From the NCBI GenBank assembly GCA_023487325.1, contig JAMDBS010000086.1, forward strand, positions 1 through 6,045: a stretch of DNA of 6,045 nucleotides, given 5' to 3'. Every line of letters starts with the position of its first letter. Position 1 is the stretch's first letter. Shown in pieces: positions 1 to 4,815 of this stretch. The DNA comes from Patescibacteria group bacterium. GTDB lineage: Bacteria > Patescibacteria > UBA1384 > JAMDBS01. The position numbers were made by a program, and so were the translations under genes. Below the pieces are notes generated by a model, which saw nothing but the letters and a program-made list of their open reading frames with translations, did not search any database and was not told the DNA's origin.

Positions 1-28
1 CACTAGCCACAGAGTTAGAATTTTTGTT
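1..28. repeat. 28-bp direct repeat, left copy
   Basis: Bases 1-28 are identical to 588-615. The match ends at base 29 (t versus a), and whether it extends left of base 1 cannot be seen. The second copy lies inside the bPH gene and encodes part of its first membrane helix, whereas this copy sits at the start of another gene in another frame. Confidence 0.9.
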
Positions 29-34
29 TTTCAT
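1..34 (-). CDS. 5' end of an unidentified gene leaving the window
   Basis: An ATG at 34-32 on the minus strand is preceded by the strong SD AAGGAGG (38-44, only 3 nt before the ATG) and a near-consensus promoter. Eleven codons are visible (MKNKNSNSVAS), too few for a function. The first 28 bases of the window, inside this reading frame, are identical to an internal part of the bPH gene at 588-615 but are read in a different frame, so the peptide is not homologous to that protein. The short SD spacing leaves some doubt about the exact start. The repeat also raises the possibility that this edge is an assembly artefact. Confidence 0.45.
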   Translation of the reverse strand, partial: MKNKNSNSVAS

Positions 35-37
35 ATT

Positions 38-84
38 CCTCCTTATAATATCTCAATTATAACAAAAAAATGACCAAAAGTCAA
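38..84 (-). promoter_or_regulatory. Strong sigma70-type promoter and SD for the left-edge gene
   Basis: Reading the minus strand, TTGACT (79-84) is followed by a 17-nt spacer and a perfect TATAAT (56-61). About 12 nt further on comes AAGGAGG (38-44) and an ATG at 34. The -35, spacer and -10 match the housekeeping consensus at 11 of 12 positions. The 5' leader would be only about 15 nt. No transcription was measured; this is a call from sequence alone. Confidence 0.75.
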
Positions 85-116
85 GTATTGTTTTAACGTT
101 CGTATTGTATATAGTA

Positions 117-704
117 CTACCTAATTAATACTTTCTTCTTTTCTGGTTTCCAGAAATCTTTATCCTCATCCTCATCTTTTATATCAATAGTTTTTCCCGT
201 AATTTCTTTTTTTGAGGTAACTATTTTTTGCTGAACGTCATAGGGATTATTGATATTTCTAAATACGATCTCTTCTTCAACAACACCAGAGGCGCGAATA
301 TGGATAGAGCCAAAATTAAGCATAGTTTGTAGCGGCCCCTCAACTTTATGGGAAATAAAAAGAATATTTTCGAGTGTTGCCTCGCTAATTATTCTTGAAA
401 ACCAACCTTTTTGCTCCACACTCATTATTCTAAGGCTAGTAACAAGATAGATTGTATTAGCCCATATATACCAAACAATAAAAAGAATATAAAGTGACCA
501 AGCAAGGGCAATAAAAAATCCGTAAGTAACTAAATAATTATAATAACCCCAAGTAACATAAAAAGAAAACTTATATATTAAGAGTACCACTAGCCACAGA
601 GTTAGAATTTTTGTTAAAGCTGGTAAAAAAGTAATAATACTTTGTTTGATTGCTAATATTACTTTTTCATCTTCTTTTTGACCATTAAACTCTAATTCTT
701 CCAT
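117..704 (-). CDS. Bacterial PH-domain (bPH2/YdbS-like) membrane protein
   Basis: The 195-residue protein has two predicted membrane helices at about residues 26-47 and 60-85. They are followed by a PH-like segment with the signature order YLVTSLRI, KGWFSR, LENI, LNFGSIHI and a closing EEIVFRNINNPYDVQQKI at about residues 144-161. This helix pair plus small beta-rich domain is typical of PF03703-type proteins, which are common in Patescibacteria and of unclear biochemical role. They are thought to act at the membrane, possibly in protein-protein interactions. The tail after about residue 165 is highly charged (an acidic DEDEDKD stretch, then KPEKKK) and is probably cytoplasmic and disordered. 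The ATG at 704 follows the stop of the 31-codon gene by one base, with only a weak GGGG SD, so its translation is probably coupled. No terminator is visible after its TAG stop. Confidence 0.85.
   Translation of the reverse strand: MEELEFNGQKEDEKVILAIKQSIITFLPALTKILTLWLVVLLIYKFSFYVTWGYYNYLVTYGFFIALAWSLYILFIVWYIWANTIYLVTSLRIMSVEQKGWFSRIISEATLENILFISHKVEGPLQTMLNFGSIHIRASGVVEEEIVFRNINNPYDVQQKIVTSKKEITGKTIDIKDEDEDKDFWKPEKKKVLIR
588..615. repeat. 28-bp direct repeat, internal copy
   Basis: This is the right copy of the exact 28-bp direct repeat, lying in the bPH gene where the minus strand encodes TKILTLWLVV of the first membrane helix. The flanks (c at 587, aa at 616-617) do not match the flanks of the copy at 1-28. 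Confidence 0.9.
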
Positions 705-705
705 A

Positions 706-801
706 TTATTTCCCCGCTAGTAACGCAAAAGGAATTGTCATACCCAAAATAAAGGCAATAATTAAAATTATGAAGATAATTTTTACAAATGTTTTGTTCA
801 T
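706..801 (-). CDS. 31-residue single-helix membrane microprotein
   Basis: A 31-codon frame starts at ATG 801-799 behind a clear SD, GAGAGG (807-812), with 5-nt spacing; the SD overlaps the stop codon of the transferase gene upstream. The peptide has a short basic N-terminus (MNKTFVK), about 18 hydrophobic residues rich in Ile, Leu and Phe, then a short ALLAGK tail, so it would span the membrane once. Its TAA (706-708) is followed after one base by the ATG of the bPH gene. Good SD, tight spacing at both ends and a clean helix argue for a real gene. I do not recognise a family. It may be a partner of one of its two membrane-protein neighbours, or act as a coupling leader for the bPH gene. Confidence 0.7.
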   Translation of the reverse strand: MNKTFVKIIFIILIIAFILGMTIPFALLAGK

Positions 802-811
802 TATGACCTCT

Positions 812-1900
812 CTATTTTAGCTTACGTCTAACGTCTTTTTGTCTAGAATCTATTTTTGATTTCTTAAATACAACCAGCATTATTCCCATTATAACTATAA
901 TTCCCACTAACCACAAACCAGCGATCATTTTACCCTGCGTGCCATTTTGGAGCGCAAAAATTCCAAAAAGCGCGGCAATAAAATAAAAAACTATAACGGT
1001 CTGCTTTTGATTTAAACCAGCTTGCAACAAACGATGGTGAAGATGTAAATTATCGGCTGTCATTGGCGATTTGCCAGTAAAAATTCTTCGTAAAATCACC
1101 CAAAAAGCATCTAAAATCGGGATACCCAAAACTAATAAGGCGGTGGCGATCTTCCCGCCGGAAATAATTGCCGCCACGGCAATCATAAAACCTAAAAACA
1201 TACTACCCGAATCGCCTAAAAAAATCTTGGCGGGATTGAAATTATAAAATAAAAATCCCAAACTAGCGCCGGCTAAAACCGTGCATAATAACGCCGTTGC
1301 GGGTTGATTAACAGTGGGCTTAAGAGATAAAATTGTTAAAATAATTAAAGCGATAAAAGATACGCCATCGGCCAAGCCGTCTAACCCGTCAAGCCAATTC
1401 ATTACATTAATAATTAGAACAATCCATAATGGCACGAAAATATAGGTCAGATTCCCTAAAATAATATTAGCTCCTCCGGCAGGATTAGAAAGCCACCAAA
1501 TTTTAATACCAAAAATTACAACTAAGCTCGCCGCGATGATCTGCCAAAGTAATTTCGGCACTGGTTTGACACTCTTAATATCATCGACGATACCTAAAAT
1601 TAATAAGAGAGTTGAGCCCAAAATCACGCCCAAAAGGTTTTGATCTATTTTCAATATTTTTGCATCGACAAAATGTAATTTATCTGGAGTAAATACCAAA
1701 TAACCAATAATAACCAGCCAAAAACTAATAAAAAGCGCAACGCCGCCCAATCTAGGAATAGCAGTTTTGTGAACATCACGTTCTCTTGGCTTAATGAGGC
1801 TCAAATTATATTTCTTGGCCAATATTAAAACCGCAGGCGTAAAAATTAATGCCAATATCAAAGACGCAATAAATGGCAAAATATAATTTAACCAGTTCAT
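812..1900 (-). CDS. WecA/TagO/MraY-family polyprenyl-phosphate sugar-1-phosphate transferase
   Basis: This integral membrane enzyme moves a sugar-1-phosphate (typically GlcNAc-1-P) from a UDP-sugar to undecaprenyl phosphate, the first step of cell-surface glycan synthesis. Motifs in order, numbered from this start: PRLGG (about 49-53), the Mg-binding DD pair (D106, D107), NVMNWLDGLDGLADG with N165, N168, D171 and D174, FLGDSGSMFLG with D230, and HLHHRL (H296, H298, H299). About ten hydrophobic segments surround them. NxxNxxDGxDGLA and HxHHRL favour the WecA/TagO branch over MraY proper, but the sugar cannot be fixed. I choose ATG 1900 (362 residues); an upstream in-frame TTG at 1936 would add 12 residues, but it lies inside the -35 box and lacks an SD. 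It heads a three-gene unit with the 31-residue peptide and the bPH protein. Confidence 0.9.
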   Translation of the reverse strand: MNWLNYILPFIASLILALIFTPAVLILAKKYNLSLIKPRERDVHKTAIPRLGGVALFISFWLVIIGYLVFTPDKLHFVDAKILKIDQNLLGVILGSTLLLILGIVDDIKSVKPVPKLLWQIIAASLVVIFGIKIWWLSNPAGGANIILGNLTYIFVPLWIVLIINVMNWLDGLDGLADGVSFIALIILTILSLKPTVNQPATALLCTVLAGASLGFLFYNFNPAKIFLGDSGSMFLGFMIAVAAIISGGKIATALLVLGIPILDAFWVILRRIFTGKSPMTADNLHLHHRLLQAGLNQKQTVIVFYFIAALFGIFALQNGTQGKMIAGLWLVGIIVIMGIMLVVFKKSKIDSRQKDVRRKLK

Positions 1901-1907
1901 CGCTTTA

Positions 1908-1936
1908 ATCTTAGCAGAAAATCTAACTCTTGACAA
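1908..1936 (-). promoter_or_regulatory. Promoter of the transferase gene, probably giving a leaderless mRNA
   Basis: On the minus strand TTGTCA (1931-1936), a 17-nt spacer and TAAGAT (1908-1913) form a good sigma70-type promoter. Only 7 nt (1901-1907) separate the -10 box from the ATG at 1900, so the expected transcription start falls on or next to the A of the ATG. There is no SD in front of that ATG, which agrees with leaderless initiation. The -35 box overlaps the plus-strand -35 box by five bases. Confidence 0.65.
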
Positions 1937-1958
1937 AGAAGTAATTTTATATCATAAT
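1930..1958 (+). promoter_or_regulatory. Promoter of the 47-codon gene, divergent from the transferase promoter
   Basis: A consensus TTGACA (1930-1935), a 17-nt spacer and CATAAT (1953-1958, 5 of 6) form a strong plus-strand promoter. The expected start is near 1965, giving a leader of about 43 nt before the ATG at 2008. Its -35 box shares the near-palindrome TTGACAA with the opposing promoter, so one polymerase should exclude the other. Confidence 0.75.
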
Positions 1959-2007
1959 ATATGGTTGAGTTCGAATATTTGCACTTTTGAAGAAAGGGGG
2001 AAGAAAA

Positions 2008-2151
2008 ATGTCAATGAAAATGCTGCATATTTATTATGAATTAGAAGAAAAATGGAAAGAAGAGGAAAGAAAAATAGAAGCCAAAATTGGCTTAATTCTC
2101 TTAGGGGTTTTTCTTCTAATCGGAACGATCGTGGCGATTATTCGTCACTAA
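2008..2151 (+). CDS. 47-residue membrane microprotein, own transcription unit
   Basis: ATG 2008 is preceded by AAGGGGG (1994-2000) with 7-nt spacing and by a strong promoter, and the stop at 2149-2151 lies about 23 nt before a terminator hairpin. The 47-residue product begins MSMKMLHIYYELEEKW. It has a charged, probably amphipathic helix rich in Glu and Lys (about residues 11-26), then one hydrophobic helix (about 27-45, LILLGVFLLIGTIVAII) and ends RH. It would be a single-pass protein with its charged part on the cytoplasmic side. I do not recognise a family. The complete set of promoter, SD and terminator makes a real gene much more likely than a chance frame. Possible roles include a regulator or small subunit of an envelope complex; none is shown. 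Confidence 0.75.
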   Translation: MSMKMLHIYYELEEKWKEEERKIEAKIGLILLGVFLLIGTIVAIIRH

Positions 2152-2166
2152 ATGTATCAAAATCCC

Positions 2167-2203
2167 AAAAAACCAAAGGACAGATAGAACTCTGTCCTTT
2201 TTT
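2167..2203. terminator. Bidirectional rho-independent terminator
   Basis: A 10-bp perfect stem pairs AAAGGACAGA (2175-2184) with TCTGTCCTTT (2191-2200) around a 6-nt loop. On the plus strand it ends in a six-T run (2198-2203), terminating the 47-codon gene. On the minus strand it is followed by TTTGGTTTTTTGGG, so it can also terminate the convergent pilin unit. The TAA of the PilW-like gene (2202-2204) overlaps the T run. Confidence 0.9.
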
Positions 2204-2900
2204 ATTGCGTGTTGCTTAGTGGGTAGCTTCTAGAGGTAATGGTGGTTTCTAATGTTTGCTCGGCTTTTTCGGAGGTTTTCCCGGTGTTTTGATATGGTGA
2301 TTCTAAATTTAGCACAATTTTTACATATGGTTGTTGGGTAATACCTGCATGACTTGGATCAACGCCACTAAATGTAATATTTTTAACTGAAGCCCGGGTA
2401 CGGTCTGTGACATCTTGGGCTGCTTTAAGACTTGCACAAGTCCAATTACTACCAATTCCGCTCGATGTGCCAGAACTAACTTCCAAAACTCCAAGACTTG
2501 GATTATCTACTGGATCTGGGTTTGTAAGAAAATATTGTATACAGTTAGTGCCGTCGGCTTGAGTATCAGTCCTGATAGATAGAGTTTTAGTATTAGGCGG
2601 CAGTACAAACGCAGGAACTTTTAAATCATTCACGCTAGCAGTCGGATGATCACCATTAACTTCCGGGTCCGATACTGAGTAATAACTACTCGCGGAGGCT
2701 TTAAGATCGCGGGAAATTGCTTCCAAGGCATAGCGACCAGCTTGATTGAGATCGCGAATAGTTTTGGTTTGGGTTTGTACGTTCGATGAAGTAATAAATA
2801 ATACCGTGATAGCGCCAACCGTAACAACAAAAATAAACGAAGCCAAGAGCACTTCTATTAATGTAAAACCCGCTGATTTTTTGCGTTTAATCGCAACCAT
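2202..2900 (-). CDS. PilW-like type IV prepilin (minor pilin/pseudopilin)
   Basis: A 232-residue class III signal protein. The 11-residue leader MVAIKRKKSAG ends at a prepilin peptidase site before FTLIEV, with the conserved Gly at -1 and Glu at +5, followed by about 22 hydrophobic residues. The rest is extracellular, with the PilW-like early segment AGRYALEAISRDLKAS, a Ser/Thr/Asn-rich body and two cysteines (C120, C155) that may form a disulphide. Such proteins prime or tip a type IV pilus or competence pseudopilus. I start at ATG 2900 because GAAGGG (2907-2912) lies 6 nt upstream. An in-frame ATG at 2930 would add 10 residues but has only a distant GAGAG, and gives an unusually long leader. 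It is last in the pilin unit. The name PilW rests on general form; the body is too divergent for a firm family call. Confidence 0.85.
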   Translation of the reverse strand: MVAIKRKKSAGFTLIEVLLASFIFVVTVGAITVLFITSSNVQTQTKTIRDLNQAGRYALEAISRDLKASASSYYSVSDPEVNGDHPTASVNDLKVPAFVLPPNTKTLSIRTDTQADGTNCIQYFLTNPDPVDNPSLGVLEVSSGTSSGIGSNWTCASLKAAQDVTDRTRASVKNITFSGVDPSHAGITQQPYVKIVLNLESPYQNTGKTSEKAEQTLETTITSRSYPLSNTQ

Positions 2901-2906
2901 TGGTAA

Positions 2907-2912
2907 CCCTTC
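2907..2912 (-). promoter_or_regulatory. SD that fixes the PilW-like start
   Basis: GAAGGG on the minus strand, 6 nt before ATG 2900. It favours the shorter form with a normal 11-residue prepilin leader over the in-frame ATG at 2930. Confidence 0.7.
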
Positions 2913-2945
2913 GTAACTATAATTAACCATTAGTAACAGGGCTCT

Positions 2946-3491
2946 CTAAATCGCTGTCCAATTAGTCAAAAGCATCGGCACCTCTATGCTCCAATTTTTG
3001 TTATATTCGATCCAAGTAACTGTAATAATCGCTTCACGAACCTGATCGGCTAAAACAATATTGGGATTAGCATCAGCTAATGACGGAATAACATCGGGTG
3101 GACTTATAAAATCTATTATTCTTTTAAAAGTAACACCGTTTAGTTCTGTTTCTTCGCCAACCGTGTTTGCTTCCAGCTCATTATTGGAATTAAAAACATA
3201 AGGACCACTACTGGGTATTTGATTTGTACAAGCCGGGTTCAGATTTTGAGAAAAACAAGTATTGCCGTTTTTGTCATTTACATATGTATCGCGCGTTTCT
3301 TTTAATAATTCTTTCCACTGGCGGGCTAAATTATAGGCCTGAGTTCTCTCGCTAGCCACAACGGTATTTTTAACCGAAATATTATTAAGACCAATCACGG
3401 CACCGGAAACCAAAATCAAAATTGCCGAGGAAATTAGAACCTCTAGTAATCCAAAACCATTTTTTGTATTTTGATAGCGTCGCGAGAACAA
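2946..3491 (-). CDS. PilV-like type IV prepilin (minor pilin)
   Basis: A 181-residue protein with a 12-residue basic leader, MFSRRYQNTKNG, cut before FGLLEVLI (Gly at -1, Glu at +5), then a hydrophobic helix to about residue 34. The GLLEVLISSAIL motif and the short segment after it (SERTQAYNLARQWKELLKETRD) resemble PilV/PulI-type minor pilins. A Cys pair (C79, C88) may close a small loop. The start is TTG at 3491-3489: an in-frame TAG lies four codons upstream and no ATG occurs before the pilin motif, so TTG is the only usable start. GGAGGGG (3494-3500) is its SD, at rather short spacing. It is the first gene of the pilin unit, behind a structured leader, and its stop lies 45 nt before the PilW-like ATG at 2900. 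Confidence 0.85.
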   Translation of the reverse strand: MFSRRYQNTKNGFGLLEVLISSAILILVSGAVIGLNNISVKNTVVASERTQAYNLARQWKELLKETRDTYVNDKNGNTCFSQNLNPACTNQIPSSGPYVFNSNNELEANTVGEETELNGVTFKRIIDFISPPDVIPSLADANPNIVLADQVREAIITVTWIEYNKNWSIEVPMLLTNWTAI

Positions 3492-3593
3492 ATCCCCTCC
3501 CTATTTCCACCGCAGGTGGAACGGACCGTCCTCGACTTATCGAGGAATAGGCCTCGTTACGAAAACTAGCCTCTTAACCCAACAACTACATTC
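3492..3593 (-). promoter_or_regulatory. Structured 5' leader of the pilin-like unit
   Basis: The stretch between the predicted transcription start (about 3593) and the TTG at 3491 is richer in G+C than its surroundings and full of inverted repeats. A 7-bp stem with a 3-nt loop lies at 3505-3521 (TTCCACC/GGTGGAA), just before the SD at 3494-3500. A 7-bp stem with a 4-nt loop lies at 3529-3546 (TCCTCGA/TCGAGGA). The arm 3541-3545 can instead pair with 3552-3556, so the two folds exclude each other. I match it to no known riboswitch or leader; an intergenic palindromic repeat element is an equal possibility. Confidence 0.5.
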
Positions 3594-3599
3594 CCTACT

Positions 3600-3608
3600 A
3601 TTATATCA
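3600..3608 (-). promoter_or_regulatory. Extended -10 promoter of the pilin-like unit
   Basis: On the minus strand TGA directly precedes a perfect TATAAT (3600-3605), an extended -10 element (TGn-TATAAT). No good -35 box is seen at the expected distance; that position falls in the 3' end of ndk and reads GAGAGA. Start is predicted near 3593. With no terminator between ndk and this site, read-through from the upstream genes is also possible. Confidence 0.6.
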
Positions 3609-3618
3609 CATTTAGATA

Positions 3619-4083
3619 CTATTCTCTCTCTTCCTCGGCATAGATCATTTCCCAATCGATTTTTTTATAGGAAAAAAGCTCGTCGGACTTAAAAAATCTT
3701 TTTATTTCTTTTTCCGCCGATTCCACCGAATCCGAAGCGTGAACAATGTTATTGGATTGGCTTAAGGAATAGTCACCGCGAATAGTGCCGGGTAAAGCCT
3801 CATATCCTCGCGTTGGCCCAGCCATATGGCGCACTACTTCAACGACGTTATTTCCTTCTAAAACTAGCAAGATCGTTGGCGCGCTTTTCATATATTTTTT
3901 TAATCGCTCAAAAAATGGCTTGCCTTTATGATGCTCGTAGTGAATATCTAGCTTTGTATCACTTAGATGTTCCATTTTCATTCCCACAATTTTTAACCCT
4001 TTTCTTTCAAAACGATGAATAATCTCCCCAATAATTCCGCGATTTACCCCATCTGGTTTGATAATTACTAAAGTCTGCTGCAT
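3619..4083 (-). CDS. ndk: Nucleoside diphosphate kinase
   Basis: Transfers the gamma-phosphate from ATP to other NDPs through a phosphohistidine intermediate, balancing (d)NTP pools in the cytoplasm. All family landmarks are present, numbered from this start: IIKPDG with K9, HHKGKPFF (52-58), R85, GPT (89-91), GTIRGDYS with R102, and NIVHASDS with N112 and the catalytic H115. At 154 residues it matches the usual length of about 140-155. I start at ATG 4083 because AAGGGAG (4089-4095) lies 5 nt upstream. The in-frame ATG at 4101 would add MKKGVT, has no SD and lies 3 nt from the M16 stop. It follows the M16 gene at a short gap and shares its direction. The C-terminus is acidic (AEEERE). Confidence 0.96.
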   Translation of the reverse strand: MQQTLVIIKPDGVNRGIIGEIIHRFERKGLKIVGMKMEHLSDTKLDIHYEHHKGKPFFERLKKYMKSAPTILLVLEGNNVVEVVRHMAGPTRGYEALPGTIRGDYSLSQSNNIVHASDSVESAEKEIKRFFKSDELFSYKKIDWEMIYAEEERE

Positions 4084-4088
4084 TGTAA

Positions 4089-4095
4089 CTCCCTT
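4089..4095 (-). promoter_or_regulatory. SD that fixes the ndk start
   Basis: AAGGGAG on the minus strand, 5 nt before ATG 4083. It selects this ATG over the in-frame ATG 18 nt upstream at 4101, which has only AT-rich sequence before it. Confidence 0.75.
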
Positions 4096-4104
4096 TTTCA
4101 TTAA

Positions 4105-4740
4105 TTAAATTTGTATATCAAAGTCATCTTTTTTATCATATGGGCCGATAATAGTGAAGTTCAGATTTTTGTTTACAAAAATCTCTTGGCTAAGATTTTT
4201 AACCGCTTTTAAATCTACCGCTTGGATTTCTTTGATAATTTGCTCGGGACTTTTGATAGTTTTATCGAGCAAGGCTTGTTCGGCTAAAAACTCGGCAACG
4301 GAAAGTGAATCCTCCAGTCCGATATAGAGCCGACCTTTTAGATTGTCTTTGGCACGATTTAATTCTTTTAGAGTAATGCCATCGGCTTTAATTTTTTTAA
4401 ATTCTTCTAAAATAACTTTTGTTGCTTCTTGGACGCGTTTGACATCGACGCCGGCGCAGGCCGCTAGATAACCGGTATCGTCAAAATCATTAAAATCGCT
4501 AGAGACATAATAAGCCAAGCCGCGTCGCTCGCGAACTTCGGTAAAAAGTCGTGAGCTCATGGTATCACCCAAAATATTGTTAATGACGCGTAAAATTGGC
4601 ATATTTTTATCATGACGCGAGAAAGTTCGTAGTCCCAAAACCAAATGCGCCTGATCGGTTTTTTTAGGATAAATTAGGGTTTGGGGTTGATTTTGAACAT
4701 CTCGAGCCGATTCATAGTTTTTAATTTTTTTAGATTGCAA
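4105..4740 (-). CDS. M16 zinc peptidase, C-terminal half (out of frame with the N-terminal half)
   Basis: This is the second half of a pitrilysin-like M16 peptidase. It holds the M16 C-terminal domain with LVLGLRTFSR, the conserved SSRLFTEVRERRGLAYYV (Arg pair at 72-73, Tyr pair at 77-78, which help bind substrate) and a typical EELK-like helical finish. It has no zinc motif of its own. As listed it would begin at TTG 4740 behind a weak AGGA, but the frame is open upstream to 4815. The bases from 4774 to 4741 encode a normal linker (WLKLIKEKLGH) with no initiation signal. Adding one base in the A5 run at 4774-4778 would join it to the N-terminal half into a protein of about 421 residues, the usual M16B size. 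I therefore read it as part of one gene, not an independent product. It ends 21 nt before the ndk ATG at 4083. Confidence 0.75.
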   Translation of the reverse strand: MQSKKIKNYESARDVQNQPQTLIYPKKTDQAHLVLGLRTFSRHDKNMPILRVINNILGDTMSSRLFTEVRERRGLAYYVSSDFNDFDDTGYLAACAGVDVKRVQEATKVILEEFKKIKADGITLKELNRAKDNLKGRLYIGLEDSLSVAEFLAEQALLDKTIKSPEQIIKEIQAVDLKAVKNLSQEIFVNKNLNFTIIGPYDKKDDFDIQI

Positions 4741-4766
4741 GTGTCCTAATTTTTCTTTAATTAGTT

Positions 4767-4815
4767 TTAACCATTTTTCTTCACGCCAGCGCCGGCAATA
4801 ACTACTACCATATTG
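4767..4815 (-). other. Window of the -1 frame disruption in the M16 gene
   Basis: The N-terminal frame closes with TAA at 4767-4769, and the C-terminal frame is closed upstream by TGA at 4816-4818, so the frame change must lie between them. The protein pattern changes over at an A5 run (T5 on the plus strand, 4774-4778): one added A would give GVKKKWLKLIKEKLG in a single frame with nothing missing. The context AAG-AAA-AAT is not a canonical X-XXY-YYZ slippery site. Confidence 0.85.

Noticed and set aside
85..116. Possible terminator after the bPH gene
   Set aside because: The gap has repeated GTATTG words and AT-rich runs but no stable stem followed by a T run. I see no terminator there.
250..450. 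66-codon open frame on the plus strand
   Set aside because: It is antisense to the bPH gene, with no SD or recognisable motif.
2630..2830. 66-codon minus-strand frame inside the PilW-like gene
   Set aside because: It overlaps a well-supported prepilin in another frame and has no SD; treated as a shadow frame.
3813..4022. 69-codon open frame on the plus strand
   Set aside because: It lies antisense inside ndk, which is certain from its catalytic motifs; no independent support.
4767..4780. Programmed -1 ribosomal frameshifting in the M16 gene
   Set aside because: The frame codons AAG-AAA-AAT do not form X-XXY-YYZ and the A run is only five long. I saw no strong stem just downstream. Not excluded, but not favoured over an indel or sequencing error.
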